Below are positions 36,001 through 47,700 of a stretch of 64,000 nt of DNA, in pieces (position 1 is the first letter of the stretch; each line of letters begins with the position of its first letter). A program made the position numbers and the translations under genes. The notes under the pieces are model-generated. The model saw only the letters and a program-made list of their open reading frames with translations. It did no database searches and had not been told where the DNA came from. Source of the DNA: Serilophus lunatus (taxonomy: Eukaryota > Chordata > Aves > Passeriformes > Eurylaimidae); assembly GCA_013399895.1 (NCBI GenBank), contig VXBA01001576.1, positions 187,786 to 251,785 of the forward strand, read 5' to 3'.

Positions 36001-37913
36001 GGATCTAGGAGAAAATTTTCTGTAACGATCTCACTACCCTTCCTATCACTGAGGGAGAGGAAGGGGGGACACATATGCAGACTATATCTTGCAGCTGCAA
36101 CTCACCTAGGTGGCTAACACCACTGCAAACCTTCTTAATCCCTGTCTTTCAGAGTACCATGTTTTTGACTACTGATGCAGGGAATAAGAAATAGCAGCTT
36201 TTGTATGTGTTTAAAATTCATCAAGAGTCTTACCAGAGGTAGAACCAAGGAGTTGAAAAAAAAAGCAAGCTCCCTGGTCCAAGTGTAATTTGAATGCAGG
36301 ACTAAGCTGGGAGTATTTTGCTATGGCACAATGCTCGCCTGTGAGCAGTGCACTGAGGTGGTGAGCCAAGAGGCTCTGAGTGACTCAAGGACAGCCCCAA
36401 ACTCTCACCCACACTTGCAACAACTGCACAGTTCCCATGTCAAAGTCTCCAGCCTCAGACTAGTTTTAAGAGGAGATTTGCAAACTCAACATCAACCTGC
36501 TACTGGTTCATGAAGTCAACAACTTGTCAACACCTGCTATTATGCCATCTGCAAGCTTTTCAGCTGAAATAAGTATCCGTACCCTATCATTCTCTCTGTG
36601 CCATGTCGCAGATCCAGCCTTAGATGGCATTTGATCTCCCCAGGAAAATCTGCTACTTCTTGGTATAATAGCAAGAAAGATTTGTGAAAGAAAGTTAAGT
36701 GCTTTGCTAGTCAGAATTCTAGACTTAGCTCTTCATGAGCAAGAATCAATTTCTGCTGCAACAATGCAATTTATGTGAATAAAATCATGTATCAATCCAA
36801 CTGCAATTCCCTTTGCTGCAGACATACATTAAAGAAAAATGAAAAAAAGTCCAATAAGCTTTATTAAATCACACAAATTAATAAATTCAAAAAAGGTTCA
36901 TGTTTTACTGTCATAGAAAAGCGACACAATTGACTATTTCCTGCTTGAATATATGAGTAAGACTGCATTCAGAAAAGTGAAAAGTAGAAATTTCCATCAA
37001 GATTTGCTGAAGTATCTCCATTACTTCAAAGGAAGTAGTAGACTCACTGACCATTATATTGTGTTCAGACATTGATTACGTGGTCATGCTATGGAGTTGA
37101 GGGCAAAGTAAGTTATAGAGGAAAAAATTATTTATTGTCTGAGAGGAATGAGATTTCTGTGACGAGTAATTTTGTGTCTCTCCATGTGGACAGCAGAGGT
37201 CATACAAAGTCTCAAGGCTCTGCTCATACAGGAAGAGGGAAGTTTAGTTCAGATTCTACCTTGCTTGAAGTCAATATGTGTTTGTCTGTGACCTAATCTT
37301 ACTTATCTCAGTTACTTCCTTCACAGGCTTTAAAGATGTGTTCTCCAGGGCATACAGGCAGCTGAAGAATTATTCTCTGAATGGGTCTCATTTATTAGAT
37401 GCTACAGCAAATTAACCTATTAGATGAAGATAGAAATTGAACATAGGTACAGAACCCCTGTCTGCTAGCTACAAAAAAGTGTGCTAATGCAGTTCGGTTG
37501 CTATGGTGTAAAATTTGACATAAGGAACATGAAGGCACATTTACCTTTTCCCGTCACCGTAAAGATGGCTGGTTGACCAACTAATCCATGGGGTAGGATA
37601 TTGCATTGGTACCCAACACCAAGGTGCTTCTAAATAAAAAGAAATGTCAGTTGCTGCTGAGAACATAATCAGGCTTCTCAAACACAAATCCAGTTTTTTA
37701 CTAGTCAGTCAGTCTTGGAGCTTTTGAACCAATAATTCAGAATTTCAGTCTCTTCTTTTAAGTTTTTTCCCAGTGCCTTTTCAGTTTCAATATATTCTGA
37801 TATTAGCAGAAGCCTTGGTTGTGTTGAATTTGACTATGTGCATTACCTAAGTATAATTGATTCCTCCTTAGAAGCAGAAAAATATTAGATATATAAGAAG
37901 AAATGGTTGCTTG

Positions 37914-38322
37914 TTTTTTTTTGTAATTGTTTTATTTGAATGCAAGCATAAAACTTACAACAAGTACATCTTTGTAGCTCTCTAAGGAGAACCGCTCATT
38001 CTGTTTATCCATTTAATGCATACTGCATGAAGAAGAGCAGAATAAATTTCTCATGTGTTGCTCCTCCTGAATGCTTTGAGCCAAACTAGGGAAGTTCTTG
38101 AATAAGAGCAGAAAATTATTTACATTCCTCTTTGGTGAAACCAGTAGCTGTCTTTCCACGTACTCTACTGGGTTTTGCATCCTTCATTGTTGGCGCTGCT
38201 GTTAGGCTTTCAATAAGAGCAAGCTCCTGCCACTGCCGCCTTGTTGCTTCCTGCCCACTCAAACCAGCCACACTTGAAATGCACAGTGGCAGAGTAATGT
38301 GGCTGAAAGAACCGCTACCCAC
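37914..38322 (-). other. Possible minus-strand terminal exon or retrocopy
   Basis: On the minus strand an ORF (38322-38116) ends with a basic stretch (PSRVRGKTATGFTKEECK-stop). It is followed by about 180 bases of non-coding sequence, AATAAA (complement of 37931-37936) and, 8 bases later, nine A (complement of 37914-37922). This order resembles a processed transcript end. I do not recognise the peptide. The A run is short and no target-site duplication was identified, so chance is quite possible. Confidence 0.2.
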
Positions 38323-40404
38323 AATTTAAACATGAGAGTCATCTTAAGCAATAATGAATTCCCTACCCAACATTTACCTTTGGGTATAATACAGGAAAAA
38401 TAATTTTGGCAAATAAAGTATTGTTTTGGTTTCGTATCAACTAGAGCTGCAGGCCTTTACAATTACTCACTATATGTGTGTCATGAGTTCTACCACGAGG
38501 ACTTTGTTCTTGCCATTGTTATGCTCTGCATGCTCATGGCTCCCCAGAAGATACACCATGTTTGTTGGAAAACACAGTGAACTGTTTTCAAATGAGTTAC
38601 ACCATTTTTGCAAAATCAACAATAAATTATAATGAGTCGCTAACTGCTAATAAAGTGTTGAAACAATAAAGGATATAATGACCAAAACAAATGTCTAGAG
38701 GAAACATGCACATGGCCTTCATATAGGCCCAGGATACTTATCAAAACGGAAGTCATTAAAGGACTGAAATCCAAGCTAAACTCACACTAAGAAAGGGTGT
38801 GTTGTAATAAAAAGGATATTAAAGAAAAGTTAATAATTTTCCTATCTCCTTAAAAATTCTCAGATACTTCAAAAGAGATTATTGGAGGTTTTGAAGCAGA
38901 GCTTATGACTTGGTAGGAACAGCTGTCAATGAAGTGGCCAGAAATGACTTGGAGTTTTCTTGTCAAGTAAAAGTGGATAGAATTCTCTGTATCCAAGAAA
39001 ACCAAATATTTCATTTATCCGATTTTGCTGCCTTCTCTTTCCACACTGATAGCAATCTAGAAAAAAAAATCAGTAAAAATTCTAACTAGGAAAAAATTAA
39101 AAGCCTGTTACTCATGCTATCATGACAAAGAAGTGTGAAGCTCGAGCACTTGGAAACAGAATCGCCCCTGTGGAAGGCATATTTTTTTTCTATTTTCACC
39201 ACTTCTTCCCACACATAGAGACAACGGCATTTGTTTCAGAGCAAGCTTTCTATCTATAGAACTGGTTTTTGGTATTCAGCTATTCAACATCAGTGATGTT
39301 GTCAGGTGTTTCAGCAGAGACCTGAAAAAGAAAGGGCTTCTCTGCAGCCATGCGTTGCCATCTCCAGCAGTCACTGCGTGTCTCCTCTCCAGCATCCTAA
39401 TCTGTGCCCAGGTTAAAGGATTTTATTTAATAAATGTAATCTGAGGCATAAGGAGAAAAGAAAATCTGTGTCTCTTCTTGTCCCACTTTGGCATCCCTAA
39501 CTCATATGTCGCTCCTCCTCTAGAGGCTGTTATGTCTCAGCTGAAACAGCTTTACTTGTGCTGAAGCTGCTTTGCCAGCACAAAGCCTATTCTGAAGCCA
39601 GTTCTGGAGTTTTCCTGCCACTTCTCGGAAAATCCCTGGGCTACTTGGGGGTTTTCCAGCACTAGAGTGCCAAAATGAAGAGTGCAGACAAAATAGGGGA
39701 ACGGCCCGTGCGGTGAAATAGTTCGAGGAGGAATGAGGGAAGGAGCTTATCAGGAAGCCCCTCGCGAGCCAGCAATCCCCACCTTTAACCACGATCACCA
39801 CAATAACGCCCGCCCACTCTTCTTGGGAGAGCTTCTCTCCTATACGGCACAACACCGTCAATAGCGAGCGGCCAAAGGAGGAAACAAAAATCGGGCAAGT
39901 GCAAAGGTAGTTCAAGGCTTAAAGGGATTTATTGCTTTACTGCTCATTTACGACGAGGTGATCTAAGATGTTGGGCAACGACATCCCACCCGCTCCGGCT
40001 CCAGCTGGCGGTGACATCACCCCGCGCCCGGCTCCTGCCGGGGAGCGGCCCGAAGGCAGAGGCCGGCGTCTCCCAGGAAAACGTCTTTCCAACGCCAGAA
40101 TTTATCAGGGAAACTCAGCTCGGAAGCCCTGAGTGCGGACACTGGTTTTGCCCCCGTAGCTTTACACTTCCGCTCGGGATTTTCTCCCGAGCCACGAGAG
40201 ACCCGTTTGCCACGCGGGCACGAAGCTGCCCCTCCCTCACACACGGCAACTATAAGCAACCGGGTAACTTTCAGCGAGGAGCAGATTTTACTGTTCACTG
40301 TCTTTATTAGCGTTCATTGCCGCAATCCACTAAGCACCGCAGGGAGATTTCCCACACGTTTCGGTGGCGCGTCAGGGAGTGAATGACACTGGCACGCTGT
40401 GCAG

Positions 40405-41320
40405 NNNNNNNNNNNNNNNNNNNNNNNNNNNNNNNNNNNNNNNNNNNNNNNNNNNNNNNNNNNNNNNNNNNNNNNNNNNNNNNNNNNNNNNNNNNNNNNN
40501 NNNNNNNNNNNNNNNNNNNNNNNNNNNNNNNNNNNNNNNNNNNNNNNNNNNNNNNNNNNNNNNNNNNNNNNNNNNNNNNNNNNNNNNNNNNNNNNNNNNN
40601 NNNNNNNNNNNNNNNNNNNNNNNNNNNNNNNNNNNNNNNNNNNNNNNNNNNNNNNNNNNNNNNNNNNNNNNNNNNNNNNNNNNNNNNNNNNNNNNNNNNN
40701 NNNNNNNNNNNNNNNNNNNNNNNNNNNNNNNNNNNNNNNNNNNNNNNNNNNNNNNNNNNNNNNNNNNNNNNNNNNNNNNNNNNNNNNNNNNNNNNNNNNN
40801 NNNNNNNNNNNNNNNNNNNNNNNNNNNNNNNNNNNNNNNNNNNNNNNNNNNNNNNNNNNNNNNNNNNNNNNNNNNNNNNNNNNNNNNNNNNNNNNNNNNN
40901 NNNNNNNNNNNNNNNNNNNNNNNNNNNNNNNNNNNNNNNNNNNNNNNNNNNNNNNNNNNNNNNNNNNNNNNNNNNNNNNNNNNNNNNNNNNNNNNNNNNN
41001 NNNNNNNNNNNNNNNNNNNNNNNNNNNNNNNNNNNNNNNNNNNNNNNNNNNNNNNNNNNNNNNNNNNNNNNNNNNNNNNNNNNNNNNNNNNNNNNNNNNN
41101 NNNNNNNNNNNNNNNNNNNNNNNNNNNNNNNNNNNNNNNNNNNNNNNNNNNNNNNNNNNNNNNNNNNNNNNNNNNNNNNNNNNNNNNNNNNNNNNNNNNN
41201 NNNNNNNNNNNNNNNNNNNNNNNNNNNNNNNNNNNNNNNNNNNNNNNNNNNNNNNNNNNNNNNNNNNNNNNNNNNNNNNNNNNNNNNNNNNNNNNNNNNN
41301 NNNNNNNNNNNNNNNNNNNN
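40405..41320. other. Assembly gap (916 N), likely hiding CHKA exon 1
   Basis: 916 N flanked by CpG-rich sequence. Human CHKA exon 1 encodes about 117 residues, including a proline-rich segment, and ends in a split Arg codon (AG/A). Exon 2 at 44651 begins with the A of that codon, but no matching exon end (His-Ile-Ser-Val-Ile) is visible at 41321-44650. Exon 1 should therefore lie in the gap. Confidence 0.85.
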
Positions 41321-41417
41321 CGGAGCCCCTGCCCGGGCGGGAGGGCCCTGCCGGCCCGGCCCGGCCCCGCTGCTCCCGGAGGGGCGGTCGGCAGGTGAAC
41401 GCCGTGTATCGATGATG

Positions 41418-41635
41418 TGAGTCATTTTCCAGCGCGCATAGTAGCGAGTGCTTGTGACTCAGCACGTTGGCAGCAGAAATATGTAAATTGGGGATGTTCT
41501 GGAAGCCATATGATGTAATGTGTTCGAAATTCTTGCCTATTTAGTTTTTTTGAGCTAAGCCGATGTTAGTTCAGAGATTGCGGTTTGCGCACCGCTTGTC
41601 AAGCGTCTTCATTGATCGTTCCCCCTGATGAGTCA
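41418..41635 (+). promoter_or_regulatory. CHKA: Three perfect AP-1 (TRE) heptamers
   Basis: TGAGTCA at 41418-41424, TGACTCA at 41455-41461 and TGAGTCA at 41629-41635, just downstream of the GC-rich core and of the presumed exon 1. Binding is inferred from the motif only. Confidence 0.5.
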
Positions 41636-41650
41636 TGGTACAGTTTTACA

Positions 41651-44650
41651 GGGTAAGGTTGCCAGCTTCTTCCCATCAGAGTTCGCTTTCCTAACGTTTC
41701 TACTGTTGTTCATACACGAAGTATACACGCATCTGCCCTAGTTAGCTTACGGGATCATGAACAGTTGGCAGAGCTCTGATGTATAAAAGTATGGTTGAAA
41801 CCCCTCCTGCTAATTTCTAAGTGTGTTTTAAAAGCCCTATTAAAAGCGGGCAATTCGCTGAAAGTTAGTGCAGGTAGTATTTCTAGATCTTTTCTCCTCA
41901 CTTGACATGATAATGAGGAATTTATGAAGGGAGAGAATTTTTAGAAGACTGATACAGTTCCCAAACAGTAGACTAGTCTGATATGTCTGTAGCTAATTAA
42001 GTTTTCATCTGTACTGGTGTGTACTGCTGACTTTGGTACTTACCTTGTAAAGCTTTGTTTTAGCACAGTTCCCTTTGCATTTCTTGGAAACTTTCCATCT
42101 GCAGCACCACTTCAAAATGGCTTGGTGGTTTCCAGACTGGGAGGAAGAGAAGGTGGGCTGAAACTTAAGAATGTGGAAAGCCACGCTAATTGCCAGTTCC
42201 ATTTTTTCCCTGTAAAAGTTTTCTCACCACTTTCATCCACAGAAAATGCATCGTATTGATTTGCTGATTGTAGTTTTGCAGAAGTCAAGCACTCTGTGTT
42301 CTCCTATGCGTCCATCAGTGTTGCTGTTTTCACTGCAAAATCACGTTCATGAGCAGCTGTCAGGTGCTTCGTATCATAGGATGGAGGGGTGCAGTCCTTA
42401 TTGACTGAGAGCAAAGAAAGGGTCACAGCTAATCAGAATGCAAGTGTGTGAGCACATCTGACTGCGTGGGCTTGGAGAGGCTTTGAAATGGGTGACCCTT
42501 TTGGAAAGGCTTCCCTTTTGAGTAATTTGTAGCAGTAAACTGGTAACTTTATCTTTGTAAGAGCGAGATATGCCCTTTTGACCCTTAAACAAGCTGCTGA
42601 GTCTACTGACCTTTCAGAAGAACAATGCCTTTTATTACACTCCAGTATGGATCTCCTTGATAAGAGGTAACTTTTGAAGTCTTAAGTGCATGTAACTATA
42701 GTGAAGCTTCTGTTTAATGGAGTTCAGCCTTAGTCAGACACTCCTGTTTGGCTTGTCCGGTATAAAAGAAGAGTTTCTGGGCTTTCACATACTGTGTGCA
42801 GGCTGAGCATGAGTTTAATGAAGCTATACAGGTTTTTGAGGTTCAATCCAGTGGTTTTTTTGTAAAGCAGCTTTCAGTGTGTTTAGTTCTTCTATTTAAA
42901 TACTGATGTTTTCACCAAACTTTTCATCAGAGCCTTAGAAAAGGTGACAAATGTTTCTTCAAAAAATCTGTCTAGCACAGTTTAGGGGGAGCCAAAGTGT
43001 ATTTGGCATAACTGACCAATGTTCAGATTGCATCTGAATAGCTGGCTTTGCTTTTCGTTTGATATCCTTTCCATCTGTCTCTTGTTGTTTTTTTTTTCCC
43101 AGCTGTTCACCTTCATGGTTCAAAGTTACTTCATATCTCTTGTCTCTAAACATCCTTTTTTTGGATGTCTGCCAAGCCACCTGGTTCTCTTCTATCTCCT
43201 TTCTTAAGCATATTGTGCAGCTGCTGTTTTACCCTCTTTTCTTGATTTCTTTTTTCCTTCTCAATCGTTGACTTTGGATATGTAGGCCAGCCCTTGTCTC
43301 CTTCTTGGTAGCCTTTTTCTCCAGAAAGTCTTTACTACTTCCCCACTGTGCTGGAAGAGAACCCAGAAGAATATTTGAAAAAGCAGGTTAGGACTAAGAA
43401 ATGCATTTTGTATCTGCCATGCATTTTTGGAATCTAAGCACACTGGAAGGTAATATTAAATACTTATGGTTTGAATGATAAGGAAAAAACTGCATTACTT
43501 TGTGAAGAAAATCACAAATTCTAGCATAGAATAAGGACAGGAAGATATGTACTATGCTGTAAGTAAAGCTACTGTTTCAAGTCTGTGCTGCCTCATCCTT
43601 TTACTGCCAGCAACTCTGTTTGGATTGTATCTGGTTTTGAAAGCTTTTTCTTTAGTGGTGAGACAGACGAGACTTAAGTAGAGCTGATTTGCATTTCTGT
43701 TTTTACAAGTATACAAGAACTTTCAGTACTTTTTCCTCTTATAGAGATTTTGCCTCTAACTTGTCCTCACAGAAGGGAAATTTGAGAACTCCATAAATGA
43801 ACATATTGATAATGAAAAGAATGTGGAAAGTCAATGTGGGTTGAGTAGATGAGTGTTCTTAGTGAGCTACTAGAACATCAAGAAACTTAGTTTGTCCAGT
43901 CTGGTATCTAGATGGACAAACATGTAGAAAAGAAATGCTGTCACTTTGCCCTTTAAAAACAATGTTGTAAAACTAAGACAAAAAGCCAGCATGTTTGTAT
44001 AACTTCTGAGTGATTGAAGCACAGGACTCCCTAGTTTGTCTCTCTTGATGAGATTCTGAGTGTGACTTTAGATTTGACGAATACATATGAACAGTTTCTT
44101 TAAAATAAAGAACTTTTAATTGTAAATTTCAAATTTGAAAATGTGTTCCTAAGAACACCAACGTAAGACTTTCATCAGCAATTCTTTAGGACAGGTATTC
44201 AGGTTAAGTCTTTATAGCTGAACTTTGTAGCTGCCATTCTGGTGATACCAGCTCTTAATTTAAACAGACTTTTATAATCATTGCATGGTTTTAAACTTAC
44301 TCTGCCTTTGTTTCGCTTGTGCAGCCAAGTATGTCTGACAAAACTCCAGATCACTGAAAATAACTTACAGCACTCTATGTCTTAGTTGCTTGTTGCATTT
44401 TTTTACATCAGTTTGTTCATAGCTAGAGCATCTATCAATAGGTCTTTGTGGTGAACTATACATTAAGCATGAGGCTGCCTTTTTTATCAAAGCTTTACGT
44501 GTTATGAGTTATTGGTACTGTTGGAAAACTGATTTTCTTGTTAGAGTAGACCAGTTATTCACACCAAAAGGTATGTGCACCTCAGATTTGTTGAAAATGA
44601 AACATGGATGCTCATGAAACTTATCTAATAAGGTATTTTTTTGCTTTTAG
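41651..44650 (+). other. CHKA: CHKA intron 1, visible part
   Basis: Non-coding, T-rich on the + strand. No exon encoding the family N-terminus is found. Acceptor TTGCTTTTAG ends at 44650. Confidence 0.75.
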
Positions 44651-44762
44651 AGGTGGCCTCAGCAACATGCTGTTTCAGTGCTCCCTACCTGATACCATTG
44701 AGGCAGTCTCAGACGAGCCACGGAAGGTTCTCCTGCGCTTGTACGGCGCCATCCTGCAGATG
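44651..44762 (+). CDS. CHKA: CHKA exon 2
   Basis: 112 bp. The first base completes Arg, then GGLSNMLFQCSLPDTIEAVS and DEPRKVLLRLYGAILQM. This is the nucleotide-binding lobe, including the glycine-rich segment and the Lys/Arg-rich strand. Donor GTGAGT, phase 0. Confidence 0.97.
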
Positions 44763-47700
44763 GTGAGTCGTGCAGTGCTTCGGGAGGGGGAGGGTTCCTG
44801 TGGCCTCACTGTAGTGTCTTTGGAGACCCTAATTTGTGACACACTATGCAGCTTTATCCTCTGGGGAGTGTGGTTTGCTGGTGGGGGGCTGGAAGCTGAA
44901 AGCAGTTTTCTTTATGGTTTGTTGTTGTCTAGAACTTACACTCTTTTCTACGCAGATCCTGACTGGCTGTATTAACTGAAAGCTCATTTGCTGTCTGTTT
45001 GAGCAGTAATGTTTTGTTTATGGTGTTATGTTTGGACTGTGGTGTTTCAGAAAAGCTTGCTTCTGTACAAAATGTAGGACTTCTAGCAAGATTGCAAGAG
45101 GCTGAAAGGCTTAATTTGAATCTTGGTAGCATTTACAAGTCTCAGAAATTAGTTGAAGGTTTTGTCAAACTTGTACAGTGCTCAAACATTTTATTAGGTC
45201 TCGTGGGTAATTGTGTTGCTGGGGAACTTGATCTATAGTGCTAGAATAAAAATGAAGTGTGAACATCAGTACTGTACAGTTATCTCATTCCAAAACATGC
45301 TTTCCTAAATGTGTGATATGCCTATAGCTGGCATAGAAGCTTAACCAGATGTTTGTCAAACTTCTCTAATGTCACTTTCATTTGATTAGTAAAATGTGAA
45401 TAATACTGAAATTTGTCAAACCTTAAGACCAGTGTTTGGCAAGTCCGTTTCAAATACTAAGGTTAAAAAGCAAGAATATTTTGTAAAGGTGATCTCTTCT
45501 GAAGCTTACAGACTGTTACTGTAGGACTGTACAGCAGATCTACTTACTCGTCACTGCTAGACACTTGATTATAGTGTAACTAAGTAATCATAAGTGTTTA
45601 ACCTTATGAAAAATTGCAGCTTTGTAACATGACGTTTGTATGTTGGCCATTATTTCTATTTGACTTAGAGGGTCTTGTTTTATTTTCCATTAATTTTATA
45701 TTTTCCAGTACTTGGTCACTTGCTTTGAACAACTGATCCAATATCTGCAGGAAATTGACTGTTTTTGAAATTTCAGCCCATCCTTCCTGCTTCTACTGTC
45801 TTGACCAAACCTACTGTTAAAAATCTCATTGGATATTGTTGCTGACTTTAAAATGTTCCTTTATTATATTATGTGAGTTTTTAACTTTCCCATGGTAACA
45901 AACTTTACCAGAAATATGTAAAATATTCCAGGGATTTGAGTTAGCATGAAATGCTTGGCTACACCACCGTATGTGTACTGGGAAAGTTAAACTCTTTAAA
46001 CAAGAAAAGTGTGTTGAAGTTCATTAATTTAACCTTAAATAGTCTTTAGTTTAGTAGAACCCAAAAGCAAAGTGAAAAAAATGGTGGTGAAAAGCCTTGT
46101 TTTTGAAATGACTCCTAGGATCGATGCCAAGTTTGGGGTTTTTTTTCAGAATTAATTATGTTTTTAATGTAATGCTGGCTTAATATGTGGAAAGCTTGAG
46201 TAGGAACACGGACTGTAAAATTGTTGTAGTGGTAGAGCTTCTGTTGCCCTAGAGCTGTGAAAAAATGCAGCCTTTTCTTGTATTTCAGAGGAAAAGTAAA
46301 GTAGACTCTAGAATTTGGTTGCCCTCTTCTTCCCTCAGGGTGATTTTTAATTTGCCTTTTCTGTGCCCATATCCACTGAAGAAATCAAAATAAATTTTTG
46401 GGCTCTAAAATCAGAACTAATTTGGTTTGAAAATTGAAAGTGTGTTTGTAACTTTCTAACCTTAATGTTGAAGGATCTTTTGAGATGTCTAATTTCCTTT
46501 ATTTCCGTAGTGGCAGTGAAATGACTGCTCTTGTTGGTGCAGTTCACTAAAGGTTAAGTAAGCAGAGAAAGTCCCAAGGTAAAACTTTCAGATTGCATTG
46601 AGGTTCACAATTTTTGTCAACAAACATTTGTCTCTTCCAGCCCCTCTACCTTAAATGCAAGTTAAAATATAAGCAAACTGTTTTCTTGGGGTATTTTGAA
46701 AACCTCACATAGGATTCCTATGAGTTTCTGGGTGGCATAAGCGGAATGTTATGACAAGCTTGTTAAGAGGGAGTAATTTGATATGTTTTAGTCAAGTTGC
46801 TGAAGTTAAAAACCCTATAGAAATTAAGGGACACTGCTTAAGTATGTTGAGTTAACAACACAACTTAATTCTCAATGACTTAATTGTAACTGCCACTGGG
46901 TATTAGTAGTTACCACTTGTTTGTTCGAGGCTTTGTAGCATGTTTTGAACTCTTGTCCATTCTACTTGCTGTTGAAATTGGAGCACAAAACAGTGATACC
47001 AGCTCTTACTCCTTACTGTAAATACTGTATATCTATAGCAACCTGCACCAAATTGTTGTATGTACAGGAGATAAGTTAAAGTTAAAATTTTGAATACCAG
47101 TGACAAATGGATACCTGATTACTAACTTCAGAATGAATGGTGCTGGCACCATAATTCTTTGAGCCACCTTTTAAAGGAACCTTTTTTGCAGTTTGGAAAT
47201 AGCTCCAGTTTGCTTATTATGACTCTTGGAAGACACAAATGTCAGTACATGAAATTCATCCAATATAAACCATGCCAGCTGGCCAAAGCTGCCACACAGG
47301 GAAGGCTTTGTGCCTTCCTCTGTTATAGCTGATATGTTTAAACTGATTTTTCGTGTGCATGACTGTTTTGGGGGGAGTTGTGGGGAGATGAACTGGTCTA
47401 GCTCGGCCATTATTCTGAATGGTCGCACTGGCATGGATGTTTATAAACCAAGGACTTCCCCTCAGTATACCCTTGAGCAGAACTTTTTATTTTAAGACAA
47501 GTGTTGTACTTGTGACAGGTTGAAGTACTAACCACATTAAAACTCAAATGTTTGAGGCACAATGCAGATATGTCCTATATTGGAAAAAGGGAAATGTCTT
47601 ACTCTGCTTCACTTATTCTTGCTCCAGCTAAATTTAAAGGAGAGCTTTGAAATTAAAACTTCTCATGACCAAATGTCTTTCTCTTGGTTGTTAACAACTG

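Larger units (their letters stand above)
30853..39500. other. Intergenic spacer, mostly featureless
   Basis: AT-rich. It holds a short (TA)n near 32776-32794, the GT microsatellite at 32909-33019 and a possible minus-strand transcript end near 37.9 kb. No protein family is recognised. Confidence 0.55.
39700..41650 (+). promoter_or_regulatory. CHKA: CpG-rich CHKA promoter region, interrupted by the gap
   Basis: CG dinucleotides become frequent from about 39.7 kb (GCGCCCGGCTCCTGCCGGGG near 40025, CTTCCGCTCGGGATTTTC near 40168) up to the N gap, and continue after it (CGGCCCGGCCCGGCCCC near 41354). Exon 2 of CHKA lies 3.3 kb downstream on the + strand, and exon 1 is missing from visible sequence, so this is the expected promoter CpG island. 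A CRE-like TGACATCA is at 40012-40019. The transcription start cannot be placed. Confidence 0.75.

Noticed and set aside
41321..41400. Possible end of CHKA exon 1 with donor GGCAG/GTGAAC
   Set aside because: None of the three frames gives the expected end (His-Ile-Ser-Val-Ile plus AG of Arg), so this is probably GC-rich intron or 5' flank. Exon 1 is assigned to the gap.
40307..41465. Apparent 338-383 codon ORFs on both strands
   Set aside because: Almost all of their length is the N gap.
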